The notes under the pieces: generated by a model
Databases searched by the model: none
Told to the model about the DNA's origin: nothing
Seen by the model: only the letters and a program-made list of their open reading frames with translations
DNA from: Clostridiales bacterium
GTDB lineage: Bacteria > Bacillota > Clostridia > Oscillospirales > CAG-382
NCBI GenBank assembly: GCA_003343885.1
Contig: QAKH01000071.1
Location: 8,938 to 72,937, forward strand
DNA length: 64,000 bases
Direction of reading: 5' to 3'
Translations under genes and position numbers: made by a program
Shown here: one piece after another, positions 9,087-18,258 of the stretch
How the letters are laid out: each line of letters begins with the position of its first letter
Position numbering within the stretch: position 1 is the stretch's first letter

Positions 9087-10284
9087 GCATTTATTTACAC
9101 AAGAACCGGATGCGCCTGATAACGACAGCTCATCCGACAGCGCTGTAAATAATACCCCAAAAAAGCCGACGCCAAATACATATAAGTTCAGGCCTACTGC
9201 CGCCCGTGCAGTACCTCAGGCAAAGGTGTATAAGGTCGGTTTTATATCCGTATATGTTGTTTTTGCCATTTCTTTCGCTCTTGCTCTCTGTAATTATCTG
9301 TTGCTTTCAAAAACTAATTTTTATGATGGCTTTGATGGGCTGCGCTCTGATATTTTACAGGCAATAGCCTTGGTTATTGTGTACGTAATTCCGTCAGTAA
9401 TATATTCTGCGGCAGTAAAAAAAGAAAAAACAACTTTGCTCGGCATCCGGCGTTTTTCGTCATCATATTCGGGCTTTATAATAGCCGGAGTGTTTTTTGC
9501 CATAATTCTCTCGGCAACTGCAAAGTTTTCACTTGCGCATTTTTTCTCTGTAATACCGCCTGTGTCAAATGTGCGGCTTACAGATAGCCAAAATCCATTG
9601 CTAACCATACTGTTTTATGCCGTCATTCCGGCACTGTGTGAGGAAATTTTCTTCCGTGGAGTTCTTCAGACAGAGATTACTAAGAAAGCCGGAGGCTTTG
9701 CAGGCATTATTGTGTCTGCACTTTCTTACGCACTCGTTCAATTTGATTTTGAATATTTTCCGATTTACTTCCTTTCAGGCGCAGTTCTTGCGCTTACAAT
9801 GCATGTAACAGGTTCCGTAATACCCTGTGTTGTAATAAGTATTTCAACGGAGATTGCGTCAATGCTGTTTTCCGTACAGCTTGGTTTTATTGCATCGGAG
9901 CGTACAGGCAACACGCTTGTAATAGTCGTTCTTGTTTTGCTGCTGCTGTTGATATTTATTTTTTACTTGAAGAGCCTTGAAATTGTTTGTATAAAAAAAG
10001 CAGTTTCGGCAGAGATAGCTATAAAAGAATCAGTCCGAGAAAATGTAAACATATCTCCGGCAGAAACAGACGAAAACTCGTCGGGTGAAACGAGGGCGCA
10101 TAGTGTTAATCAAAGCCGGAAGGCGGTAAGCGATAGGGATAAATATTTGAGCGTGCATTTTTACTCTACGCCTTTTCGGATGTTTTCTGACAGCGGATAT
10201 ACTTTTCACAAGTTTTTGCGAGTGCTTTTCTCACCGGCTATCATTGCTGCGGCAATAGTATTTTGTTTGGCAACTTTGCTCTAA
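9070..10284 (+). CDS. CPBP family intramembrane metalloprotease
   Basis: 404-aa polytopic membrane protein of the CPBP (CAAX protease/bacteriocin-processing) family, PF02517. A polar N-terminal tail of about 55 residues is followed by roughly eight hydrophobic segments. The catalytic motif EEIFFRG is near residues 191-197 and a downstream His is in LTMHVTGS. A charged cytoplasmic region (~315-375) precedes one last hydrophobic segment. The start is TTG, overlapping the previous gene by 17 bases, with AAAGGGG 11 bases upstream. Substrates of stand-alone CPBP proteins are generally unknown. It is the last gene before a strong terminator. Confidence 0.88.
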   Translation: MKEENKHLFTQEPDAPDNDSSSDSAVNNTPKKPTPNTYKFRPTAARAVPQAKVYKVGFISVYVVFAISFALALCNYLLLSKTNFYDGFDGLRSDILQAIALVIVYVIPSVIYSAAVKKEKTTLLGIRRFSSSYSGFIIAGVFFAIILSATAKFSLAHFFSVIPPVSNVRLTDSQNPLLTILFYAVIPALCEEIFFRGVLQTEITKKAGGFAGIIVSALSYALVQFDFEYFPIYFLSGAVLALTMHVTGSVIPCVVISISTEIASMLFSVQLGFIASERTGNTLVIVVLVLLLLLIFIFYLKSLEIVCIKKAVSAEIAIKESVRENVNISPAETDENSSGETRAHSVNQSRKAVSDRDKYLSVHFYSTPFRMFSDSGYTFHKFLRVLFSPAIIAAAIVFCLATLL

Positions 10285-10324
10285 TGGCTAATTCATTCTA
10301 ACAATTTTACTGTTAAAGTTTTAA

Positions 10325-10355
10325 CCCGGAATTTCATCTGAAATTCCGGGTTTTT
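10325..10355 (+). terminator. strong intrinsic terminator
   Basis: CCCGGAATTTCA / TGAAATTCCGGG perfect 12-bp stem with a 2-base loop, followed by TTTTT. It ends the housekeeping run. Confidence 0.93.
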
Positions 10356-10376
10356 GCAATAATTGAAGAACATATG

Positions 10377-10564
10377 ATGAGTGTTATATATGAGCACGCT
10401 GCATGCTTGACAAAGAAATGCGGTGATGGTATAAATAATATGTATACATATACAAATTTAGAAAGTATATCTGCGGAAATGGATATCATGAGTAACTAGA
10501 TAACCTTTGAGTATGATGACTTGAAGCGAGTTATGCAACAACAGGCTCCGGGGGGTGAAAGATA
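10377..10564 (+). pseudogene. remnant of an RHS/YD-repeat protein gene
   Basis: One frame reads on from ATG 10377 through a TAG near codon 41 to a TAA. The translation around the stop has YD-repeat spacing: NMYTYTNLESISAEMDIMSN, stop, then ITFEYDDLKRVMQQQAPGGE, which resembles the family pattern YTYDxxGNLxxxxDxNG / ITYEYDxLGRVxxxxxPxGE. No larger RHS frame is left on either side. This looks like a decayed fragment of a polymorphic-toxin or wall-associated RHS gene. Recognition is by pattern only. Confidence 0.55.
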
Positions 10565-10622
10565 AAACGAAACTATCCTTTATTCTACTGTAAATTTTTC
10601 CCTGTGAAGTAGGCGGTGCAAT

Positions 10623-10979
10623 TTGAGTGATTACTATTCCACGAGTTTCCGTAGAAAAATTAGAACAATTAGTTCAAAAATATGGGTATTTAAAAATGCA
10701 AACGTAGAGTTTTTTGGAAAGGAATATAATGCTAAAATATTAAATGAGGACTTCATGATTATCATTCCTAAGAAAAATTTTAGTTTATATGTTAACTCGT
10801 TTTTACCTGACATAATTATTTCTGACATTTGTGATGATACTTGTACAAAGTTTGAGTTTGTTTTACCCAAAGTTGTCAGATTTATTTTAATGATATTTAC
10901 CTTATCATTGCTGTTATTGCAATTGAGAACAAAAGTGATCAACACACTAATCATTATATATTGTGGAAAGGAATTTTGA
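10623..10979 (+). CDS. small hypothetical protein with C-terminal hydrophobic segment
   Basis: 118 aa starting at TTG, preceded by AGGCGG-like bases. Not recognised. The N-terminal ~80 residues are basic and mixed beta-like (FFGKEYNAKILNEDFMIIIP), and residues ~84-112 form a hydrophobic stretch suitable for one or two membrane passes. It follows the RHS remnant and precedes a small lipoprotein gene by 3 bases, and it is more AT-rich than the genes to its left. It could be an orphan immunity-type protein or a truncated membrane protein; neither is proven. Confidence 0.5.
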   Translation: MSDYYSTSFRRKIRTISSKIWVFKNANVEFFGKEYNAKILNEDFMIIIPKKNFSLYVNSFLPDIIISDICDDTCTKFEFVLPKVVRFILMIFTLSLLLLQLRTKVINTLIIIYCGKEF

Positions 10980-10982
10980 ATT

Positions 10983-11543
10983 ATGCAAATACACAGAAAG
11001 ACAAGAGTTCTGTATACCTTATTACTCATTATAATTATGCTGTTTTCGCTTTGTGCTTGTATGCACAAAAATCCAACATTAAAGATATTAAGCGTTTCGG
11101 ATAAATATTCTATCAAAGAAATGTATAATCTGGCTGAGGATTACGTTACTACTTATATTGGTGACAATTACGAATTATTTAAATTGAGTATGACGTTAGA
11201 TAAAACGACAGGAGAAGAAAAGGCTGAATTTATATATACAAAAAGAACTAAAATATTCAGAGATGTCTGTTTCGTCAGATTTAACATATCAGAAGGTGAA
11301 ATAAGCAGTTCTATGCAATCAGAAGCACAGCGCCTTTATGGAAGAGATATTATTGTAGATGTTCCTAATTGGACTGTTGATACATCTGAATTGCTGCAAA
11401 CTACTGATTTGTTATGGAATCGAGCAGAAATTGAAACGTTCTATAACGATGTTAGAATAACGTTTTACAAGGATGATTATAAGTTCTATGTATGTCAGTT
11501 AAACCCTGCAACAAAAGAAGTAGTCGGTGAAATTTTCGGATGA
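10983..11543 (+). CDS. small lipoprotein, function unknown
   Basis: 186 aa with a lipoprotein signal: basic start MQIHRKTR, hydrophobic core and lipobox SLCAC near residue 24, so it should be attached to the outer face of the membrane. The mature part is mixed alpha/beta with no family I recognise. AAAGGA lies before ATG 10983, three bases after the end of the preceding ORF, so the pair is a likely operon. AT-rich like its neighbour, in an accessory patch between two well-defined units. Confidence 0.65.
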   Translation: MQIHRKTRVLYTLLLIIIMLFSLCACMHKNPTLKILSVSDKYSIKEMYNLAEDYVTTYIGDNYELFKLSMTLDKTTGEEKAEFIYTKRTKIFRDVCFVRFNISEGEISSSMQSEAQRLYGRDIIVDVPNWTVDTSELLQTTDLLWNRAEIETFYNDVRITFYKDDYKFYVCQLNPATKEVVGEIFG

Positions 11544-11928
11544 TGCATGCTTGACTGGCTATAAAGCTAAGTTGTGTATTAACCTCAAGATAAGAAGTAA
11601 ATAATTCGAAGTTTACCAGAGTAATATCTGAAGACATGTCAGACTTTATTATTTGGAATGAAACAGCACTTTAAAATTTAGCCGGGTATTTAAAAGAAAA
11701 CGATTATATAATATAATTTGGTTCGCATTCTTTATTGCATATTACAATTGCAAACAGCTCCTGCCCAAAACAATGTAACTTATCATGAAACATACTATTG
11801 AAATATATCATGCGTTTTTTAATAAAATTTATTTTAAATTTTGTTAATATTTTTTCGATAGATAAAAAGACGAGAATGTTATAAAATTGACAAGGATAGA
11901 TAGTTTTGGAGAAATGTGATGTGGTTAA
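11544..11928. other. gene-less AT-rich stretch before the export operon
   Basis: No convincing reading frame. It contains GCATGCTTGAC (11545-11555), an 11-base copy of 10401-10411 inside the RHS remnant, so the left part may be more debris. The right part, rich in A/T runs, presumably holds the export-operon promoter, but no well-spaced -35/-10 pair stood out. Confidence 0.45.
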
Positions 11929-11945
11929 ATGAACAAACAATATAG
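11919..11945 (+). other. possible 8-codon upstream ORF overlapping the next start
   Basis: GGAG (11908-11911) sits 7 bases before ATG 11919, giving a short frame MWLNEQTI then TAG. This frame overlaps ATG 11929 of the lipoprotein gene in another frame. The GGAG is a poor match in distance (17 bases) to ATG 11929, so the short frame may couple or tune translation, or it may be chance. Confidence 0.3.
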
Positions 11946-13083
11946 ACTGTTGATTTTGCTTGTGACGGTTGTTGTTTTTGTCACAGGCTGCGGTGAATTT
12001 GATAGGAGTGCCGAAGAAAAAAAGATCAAAATTGTTGTCTTGGGGGATAAAGAAAATTTTTATCCCGACTTTGAATTGGCGGTAAATGACGCAGTTGGTG
12101 ATTTGCAAAACGAATACGGCGATTTGAAGTATGATTTCGAAGTCGTTTTCTATGACGATGACGATGATTACAATAAGGGAATGCAGTACGTTGACACAGC
12201 CGTAAAAGACAGCGAAGTAACAGCGGTAATCGGTTCGGTTAATAGGGAAATAAACAAAACCGCAGCAAAAATGTGTGAGGAAAACGGTAAAATATTTGTA
12301 ACTCCGTATTTTTTGTACGACAGTGTTTTTCAGGATAACCAATACAGCATGGCATTTTCTATGTGCATATCTGCAAGAAATGTCGGAAGACTGCTGAGAA
12401 ATGCCGCCGTAAAAACTACTGCTGAAAAATGGGCTGTTTGTACGTCGGACACAACTTTTGAGATGGAGGAAACAAGGGGATTCGTCTTTGATGAACAGGA
12501 CGGAGTTACAGTAATAGACTGCGTTGATATAGATGATTTAATAAATAATTTTGATAATGTTTTGAACCGCTGGAAATTACTTGGTATAGAAGGACTGGTA
12601 ATGTTTCCGGAGGATGATGAGGGCTTTGATATACTGAAAAAAATAAAAGCGGTAATTCCGGATTTGACAGCCGCCGGCGATACGGCGTTTGATAATTCAG
12701 CTCTTTTGGATAACGACGAGGAGTTGCGCAGTATAATGAGCGGCTTTATAATGGCTGATGAATTTTATTTTCCGGAGCGTATGACGCCGGACCGGGAGAG
12801 AGAATATATTGCCTTGAGCGATCGATATTCGCTTAACCATGAAGGTTACATAGACATTTGGTATTTTCAGGGGTATAACGCCGTCAGAATGATAGGAGAT
12901 ACGGCTGTTAAAGCAGAAACGGATGATCCGGAAACAATCGCAAAAACATTGCATGAGGAAGGGTATGACGGATACGTGCAAAGTTTTAAGTTTCAGAAAA
13001 ATGGATTGTCGGAATCCGAGCTAGATTACTATGGGATTATGAATGATGACGGATACTTTGAAATAAAGTATCTCGATGAGTAG
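11929..13083 (+). CDS. substrate-binding lipoprotein, type 1 periplasmic-binding fold
   Basis: 384 aa. A lipoprotein signal ends in VTGC with the acylated Cys at residue 21. The remainder has the two-lobed Leu/Ile/Val-receptor-like fold: IKIVVLGD strand, then DSEVTAVIGSVNREINKTAAK and GKIFVTPYF, the usual succession in branched-chain amino-acid receptor relatives. A C-terminal YFQGYNAVRMIGD helix corresponds to the family YDAxxLL region. No matching permease is adjacent; instead it leads an operon for a peptide exporter, 4 bases before the HlyD-like gene. It might sense a ligand or hold the peptide outside the cell; this role is inferred. Confidence 0.8.
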   Translation: MNKQYRLLILLVTVVVFVTGCGEFDRSAEEKKIKIVVLGDKENFYPDFELAVNDAVGDLQNEYGDLKYDFEVVFYDDDDDYNKGMQYVDTAVKDSEVTAVIGSVNREINKTAAKMCEENGKIFVTPYFLYDSVFQDNQYSMAFSMCISARNVGRLLRNAAVKTTAEKWAVCTSDTTFEMEETRGFVFDEQDGVTVIDCVDIDDLINNFDNVLNRWKLLGIEGLVMFPEDDEGFDILKKIKAVIPDLTAAGDTAFDNSALLDNDEELRSIMSGFIMADEFYFPERMTPDREREYIALSDRYSLNHEGYIDIWYFQGYNAVRMIGDTAVKAETDDPETIAKTLHEEGYDGYVQSFKFQKNGLSESELDYYGIMNDDGYFEIKYLDE

Positions 13084-13087
13084 GTAA

Positions 13088-13975
13088 ATGATTATGAGCT
13101 TTTTCAGAAAAGAAGCGTTGGATAACTTCGAAACGGATGCAAATCAGTTTAAAAGCGTAAAATCCATTCACTTGCATGTATGGCTGTTGATACTTTTGTT
13201 AACTGTATGCTGTGCTTTTTTTGTTTATTGGCTGGTGTTTGGCACAATTAATGAAACTTTGTCGGTACAGTGTGTCGTGTGGCCGTATGAAAAGGTGAAT
13301 AATGTTTATTCTTCAGTAAACGGAGAAATATCAAAAGTCCTTGTGCAAGAGGGTACATTTGTTGAGACGGGAGATATCTTGGCAGTGCTCCCCCAGAATG
13401 AACTTTTAGCGAGTATATCTCAGCAGAAATCTATTGCGCCGGAAGATCAGGAGCAAATATCTGCCCTCCGGCGCCAGTATATAGCTGTTTCACTGGTCCG
13501 TGCGAAAACAACAGGAATTGTCACATATGTCGCCGACGAGCATAGCTATGCCGAAAAGGGAACTAAAATTGCCGAAATTGCGCCATTTGATAAGAACGGC
13601 AATGACCGCACTCTTGTAGCTTACCTGCCGGCAGATAAGATGGGACTTTTGTCGCTTGGTATGGAAGTACAGGTAACGCCGGAATATCTCTCAAGAGCAG
13701 GCAGTGGGTTTGCAGTCGGGTACTTGTCTGAAATATCCGATGTATCGGTAAAAGGCGAAGAAATAAAGTCGGACGACACAATTATGTTTACGTCAAACAT
13801 GACTGAGAGCGAAAGCTATGTAAAAGTAGAAATCACACTTCTGCCGGATAGTACAAATCCGGGAAATCTGAAGTGGTCGAGAGCAGAAAGCCGGAATATA
13901 GATTTTGAGATAGGCACTGTTTGCAGCGGAAATATTGTTATTCATCAATCGAATCCGCTTAATTGGCTGTTTTAG
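13088..13975 (+). CDS. HlyD-family adaptor of an NHLP-type peptide exporter
   Basis: 295 aa. A cytoplasmic start is followed by one membrane anchor (residues ~31-53). The lipoyl/barrel-sandwich half-motifs follow: VNGEISKVLVQEGTFVETGD near residue 80 and TTGIVTYVADEHSYAEKGTK near residue 140, split by a very short connecting segment, which is typical of NHLM-type HlyD proteins rather than long-hairpin HlyD. The start ATG 13088 lies 4 bases after the upstream stop; an in-frame second ATG is at 13094. It is 9 bases before the C39-ABC gene. The expected role is a trans-envelope link for the two ABC subunits that follow. Confidence 0.85.
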   Translation: MIMSFFRKEALDNFETDANQFKSVKSIHLHVWLLILLLTVCCAFFVYWLVFGTINETLSVQCVVWPYEKVNNVYSSVNGEISKVLVQEGTFVETGDILAVLPQNELLASISQQKSIAPEDQEQISALRRQYIAVSLVRAKTTGIVTYVADEHSYAEKGTKIAEIAPFDKNGNDRTLVAYLPADKMGLLSLGMEVQVTPEYLSRAGSGFAVGYLSEISDVSVKGEEIKSDDTIMFTSNMTESESYVKVEITLLPDSTNPGNLKWSRAESRNIDFEIGTVCSGNIVIHQSNPLNWLF

Positions 13976-13984
13976 GAGAAACGT

Positions 13985-16126
13985 ATGAAAAAAGGCAAAA
14001 AAATCAGACCGATACTCCAAATGGAAAATATGGAGTGCGCAGCAGCTTGTCTCGGAATGATTTTGGATTATTACGGAAAGAAAGTGCCAATTGAAGAATT
14101 GAGACAGGAATGCGGCGTCACCAAAAATGGGGTAAATGCCGCATATTTGGCTAAAGCTGCCATGCACCACGGCTTGGAGGTCAAAGCTTTCAGAGTCGAG
14201 CCCCGGCAGTTAAAAACGGCAAATCTCCCGGCAATTATCCATTGGAATATGGATCACTTCATAGTTTTGTGCTCCTTTTCCAAAAAAGGCGCGTTAGTCG
14301 CAGATCCGGCAGTAGGGTTGAGAACAGTTTCATATGAGGAGTTAAACATCTATTTTACCGGTATTGTACTGGAATTTTCTCCCGGAGAATCTTTTGAAAA
14401 GGGAATAAATACAAAAAAATCCGATTATATAAGACGCTGTGTAAATAAGGTTGTTAAATATTACGGCGTGTTTCTGTTAATAGAATTATGCACAGTTATT
14501 GCCGGAATATCAGTTATGTTTATAAATTCCGCATATATTGATAACGTGCTTGAAAGCAGAAATACGGAAAATTTAAAAATAATACTTTTTGTTCTGTTTT
14601 TTGCCGGCGGCATTTCGCTGTTTGCATCAATTCTTGCGGCAGGAATAAGAATTAGACTCGGCAAAAAACTTAATATGTATATTAACTCCGGATTTATAAC
14701 AAAAATGTTAAAGCTGCCCATGGCGTTTTACGAGCAAAGAAACGGCGGCGAGCTTGCGGGAAGACAAAGCGACGCCATGTCAATGGGCCGGAATATATCG
14801 GATACCCTTTTTGTGGTTTGTATTTCGATAATACGTATTTTGGTTTATGCCGGATTGCTTTGTGTGCTTAATGTAAAAATAGCCGTAATAGGTATTTTAG
14901 CTTCACTCGTCAATGCTTTTGTTCTTTTAAAAAGTACAAAAACAAGACAGCATGTCACAAATCAGTATTTGAGAGATATGGGCGCCTTAGAGGACGACGT
15001 TTCTAAGACTATCGGCATGATTGAAACAATAAAGTCGTCGGGAGCGGAAGACGCGGCATTCGCACGGCTGCTTGCAAAAGGCAATCGGATAATGAATAAT
15101 AATGTTAACCTTGAGAAGCTGACAGTTGTGTCGGATAACCTGTTTACATACCTTAATTATATCGGTTCTGCCGCAGTTTTAATGACAGGTGTTTGGGAAA
15201 TCCTGTCCGGAAGGATTACCGTGGGATTGTTGGTGTCTTTGGGCGCACTGACTGACGCTTTGCTCTCTCCGTTGGAGATGTTGGCAGGTATTGGCAGAAA
15301 TGCGGAAGAGATAAAATCGCAGTCTGACAGAATAGACGATATTATGAATTATCAAAGTGAAAAAGGTTTTCTGCCGGAAACGGAAGACGGAGCAAGCGTT
15401 ATTGAAAAGGGAGAGGTTACTCTAAAAGATATCTGCTTTGCTTATAATCCCATAGATAAAAATTTCATAGATAATTTCAATATGACAATATCTCCGGGAG
15501 AAAGCTTGGCAATTACCGGCAGAAGCGGAAGCGGCAAGTCAACAGTCGCAAGAATTATAGCCGGAATTTTGTCTGAAAATGCCGGAAAACTTATTTTTGA
15601 CTCACACGATAAAAGTGATTTTCATAAGTATTACTTTTATACAAAAGTCGCCTCAGTCAGTCAGAATATAAAACTGTTCGAGGGAAGCGTGTTTGATAAT
15701 ATCACAATGTGGGACGAAACCATTGCGTATGATAAAGTCGTCGAAGCTGCGAAAACCGCTTGTATTCACGATGATATCATAGATAGAAAAAACGGATATT
15801 ATGAACATGTCGCCGAAGGAGGAAAGAATTTTTCGGGGGGACAACGACAGAGAATCGAAATAGCCCGAGCTCTTGTAAAAGAACCTAAAGTCCTGATATT
15901 AGACGAAGCAACCTCGGCTATTGACGCTGATACTGAAAATAAGATAATACAAAATATCAAAAATTCAGGTATCACAGTGATTATTATCGCACACCGACTT
16001 TCAACAATACGTGATTGCTCGTGTATTGTTGTTATGAAAAGCGGCAGGATTTCCGAGTTGGGAACGCATCAGGAACTGCTTGAGAAAAAGGGCGAGTATT
16101 ATGATTTGGTCAGGAGTGAGAGATAA
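13985..16126 (+). CDS. NHLP-type bacteriocin export ABC transporter with C39 peptidase domain (subunit 1)
   Basis: 713 aa. Residues ~8-130 form a C39 peptidase: Gln12, nucleophile Cys18 in MECAAACLGM, His91 in MDHFIVL and Asp107 in ADPAVG, so the double-glycine protease looks intact. Residues ~150-440 are the six-helix ABC exporter membrane domain. Residues ~475-713 are the nucleotide-binding domain with GRSGSGKST, FSGGQRQR and ILDEATSAID. The opening PILQMENMECAAACLGMIL matches the NHLM_micro_ABC1 type (TIGR03796). It should cleave leaders after Gly-Gly and export the core; the only matching peptide here is at 27094-27246. Two bases separate it from subunit 2. Confidence 0.92.
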   Translation: MKKGKKIRPILQMENMECAAACLGMILDYYGKKVPIEELRQECGVTKNGVNAAYLAKAAMHHGLEVKAFRVEPRQLKTANLPAIIHWNMDHFIVLCSFSKKGALVADPAVGLRTVSYEELNIYFTGIVLEFSPGESFEKGINTKKSDYIRRCVNKVVKYYGVFLLIELCTVIAGISVMFINSAYIDNVLESRNTENLKIILFVLFFAGGISLFASILAAGIRIRLGKKLNMYINSGFITKMLKLPMAFYEQRNGGELAGRQSDAMSMGRNISDTLFVVCISIIRILVYAGLLCVLNVKIAVIGILASLVNAFVLLKSTKTRQHVTNQYLRDMGALEDDVSKTIGMIETIKSSGAEDAAFARLLAKGNRIMNNNVNLEKLTVVSDNLFTYLNYIGSAAVLMTGVWEILSGRITVGLLVSLGALTDALLSPLEMLAGIGRNAEEIKSQSDRIDDIMNYQSEKGFLPETEDGASVIEKGEVTLKDICFAYNPIDKNFIDNFNMTISPGESLAITGRSGSGKSTVARIIAGILSENAGKLIFDSHDKSDFHKYYFYTKVASVSQNIKLFEGSVFDNITMWDETIAYDKVVEAAKTACIHDDIIDRKNGYYEHVAEGGKNFSGGQRQRIEIARALVKEPKVLILDEATSAIDADTENKIIQNIKNSGITVIIIAHRLSTIRDCSCIVVMKSGRISELGTHQELLEKKGEYYDLVRSER

Positions 16127-16128
16127 CA

Positions 16129-18243
16129 GTGGAGCTGATGAATGAGAACGAAAAAATCAGTATGAAAAACAGAGCCGCCGTTTCTTTCGCTTATAAAAAC
16201 GTCTACGAATCGATGGAAGGGCATACAGTCGGCGGCAGTATAAACGCAATACTTGCGTTTTTGAACGAAAAAGAGAGAGTTGACGCCGAGTTATCATTAA
16301 ACGAACAGCTCCGGTTTATTGATGAACACCTGCATATAAAGAATTTTTACGTGGAGCTGGATAAGGATTGGAATAAAAACGTATCGCTACCTATGCTCGC
16401 CCTGAAGACAAACGGCGAATATGCCGTGGTTTTGCCCGGCTGTGACGGCTCCGCAATACTTGCCGATACAAAAAAGAAAATAAATGACAGAGATAAGTTG
16501 CAGTATGAGGATAGAGCTCTGTGTTTTTATAAGGTTTTTCATAAGCAGAAAATTTCAAAAAGAGATTTAATAGGGTTTATTTTTAAATCTTTGTCGGCAA
16601 AAGAGCTTGTTATTATTCTTGCTGTAAGCGTTTTCACCATATTGTCCGGCTTGGTCGTGCCGTGGGCGAATCGATTTATTTATGATAAGGTTGTGCCTAC
16701 CGGAAATACTTCTCAGGTGTTTCCTGCGGCAGCATTAATGTTTTCAACAATTTCAGTTGCCGCAATTTTTAGGATTCTTCAGTCTTTCATTATTACCAAC
16801 TGTACTCTCAGAATGAACGCTTATGTGCAAAGCGGAATATACGACAGATTGTTGAGTATGAAACCGGGCTTTTTCAAAAATACAAAATCCGGTGAAATAT
16901 CAAAAACAGTTATGGAATTTTCAAATCTGTCAAAAGTTTTTTCAGTGCGAAGCATAACTGCCGTAATAAGCATGGTGCTGTCCGCAGCCTACCTTTTTCA
17001 GATAAATTATTACGCACCCAACCTGTTGGGATTTGTAATACTTCTTGCGGCAGTCATATTGGTATTGGTGGTTGCGGAAGGATATTGCAGTATTCGTTGG
17101 CAGAATGATTACGTTGTCTCTATGTCGTCAATGTCAGGATTTTGCTTTGAGATGTTTTCCGGTATGGAGCAAATAAAGCTCAACGGTGCGGAAGCAAGAT
17201 TTTTCAGACGTTGGAGCGAACACTATGCGCAAGTGTCGCAAAAAGAAAATATGCCGTTTTTGCTTAAATATGCAAGCGTGCTGTGCAGATTTATATTGGT
17301 GTTGGCAACGGCAGTCATTTTCCTTATGGGAAAAGATTTGACTCTTTCGGAATACATAGCTTTTTCCGCCGCATACGGAGCATTTATCGCTGCATTTATG
17401 AAAGGCGGGGAAGCGGTAGAGATAATTACTGCTTTCCGGAGCGCATATAAAATAGCAAAACCGATTTTTGACGGAGAGTGCGAAGACAGTGAATCGGAAA
17501 AGCTCAAGCCGTCGGAGTTTAAAGGTAATATAACGGTTTCAAAATTGACTTTCTCTTATGACGATAATCAAAGAAACGTAATAAACGACTTGTCGCTTGA
17601 AATAAAAAAAGGTCAAAGTATCGGAATTGCCGGAACGTCAGGCTGCGGAAAGTCAACATTTTTAAGACTTCTGCTCGGATTTGAAAGACCGGATTCCGGA
17701 AGCATTTATATAGATGATTTTGATTTGCGTGAACTTGATTTGAAAAATTACAGAAAACACCTTGGCGTAGTTCTTCAAAATTCAAGTTTAATTTCAGGCG
17801 ATATATATGCAAACGTAGCAATGATGAAGCCGGACGCAGGTGCGGAAGAAGTGTGGAGGGCTTTGGAAACAGCCGGATTAAAGGAAGAGGTCATGAACCT
17901 TCCGCTCGGACTCAGAACGCCTTTGAGCGAAGACAATTGTATTTTGTCCGGTGGTCAGAAACAAAGAGTTTTAATTGCGCGCGCGGTATTGAACAAACCG
18001 GATATTTTAGTGCTTGACGAAGCTACTTCCGCTCTCGATAACATAACGCAGGAAGCCGTAATGGAAAACTTAAATAAGATAAACTGTACCAAAATATTTG
18101 TTGCTCACAGGCTGTCTACACTGCAAAACTGTGACTGTATTTATGTCTTTGATAAAGGTACTATTGCAGAATACGGAAACTACGATACCCTGATGCAAAA
18201 GAAGAATGTGTTCTACTCATTGGTTGCTAATCAGATGATTTAA
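16129..18243 (+). CDS. NHLP-type bacteriocin export ABC transporter, subunit 2 (no C39 domain)
   Basis: 704 aa, GTG start in a tight operon (second start candidate ATG 16138). Residues ~1-145 are a degenerate, non-peptidase N-terminal domain as in the NHLM_micro_ABC2 type (TIGR03797). Residues ~160-450 are the transmembrane exporter core, including LVVPWANRFIYDKVVPTG. Residues ~470-704 are the nucleotide-binding domain with GTSGCGKST, LSGGQKQR and [10 protein letters not shown]. It probably forms a heterodimer with the preceding C39 subunit. The frame stays open for 80 codons after its TAA stop (see 18259-18483). Confidence 0.9.
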   Translation: MELMNENEKISMKNRAAVSFAYKNVYESMEGHTVGGSINAILAFLNEKERVDAELSLNEQLRFIDEHLHIKNFYVELDKDWNKNVSLPMLALKTNGEYAVVLPGCDGSAILADTKKKINDRDKLQYEDRALCFYKVFHKQKISKRDLIGFIFKSLSAKELVIILAVSVFTILSGLVVPWANRFIYDKVVPTGNTSQVFPAAALMFSTISVAAIFRILQSFIITNCTLRMNAYVQSGIYDRLLSMKPGFFKNTKSGEISKTVMEFSNLSKVFSVRSITAVISMVLSAAYLFQINYYAPNLLGFVILLAAVILVLVVAEGYCSIRWQNDYVVSMSSMSGFCFEMFSGMEQIKLNGAEARFFRRWSEHYAQVSQKENMPFLLKYASVLCRFILVLATAVIFLMGKDLTLSEYIAFSAAYGAFIAAFMKGGEAVEIITAFRSAYKIAKPIFDGECEDSESEKLKPSEFKGNITVSKLTFSYDDNQRNVINDLSLEIKKGQSIGIAGTSGCGKSTFLRLLLGFERPDSGSIYIDDFDLRELDLKNYRKHLGVVLQNSSLISGDIYANVAMMKPDAGAEEVWRALETAGLKEEVMNLPLGLRTPLSEDNCILSGGQKQRVLIARAVLNKPDILVLDEATSALDNITQEAVMENLNKINCTKIFVAHRLSTLQNCDCIYVFDKGTIAEYGNYDTLMQKKNVFYSLVANQMI

Positions 18244-18258
18244 CAAGGATTAAACGAA

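Noticed and set aside
10634..11116. Minus-strand frame of 160 codons opposite the small membrane protein and lipoprotein genes
   Set aside because: Spans two plus-strand genes that have their own ribosome sites; no family signature.
10401..11555. GCATGCTTGAC copies as mobile-element attachment sites
   Set aside because: Only 11 bases, no integrase or transposase between them, and the left copy lies inside a probable RHS coding remnant.
11704..12342. Minus-strand frame of 212 codons opposite the binding lipoprotein gene
   Set aside because: Phe/Ile/Asn-rich shadow with no ribosome site; the plus strand encodes a recognisable lipoprotein.
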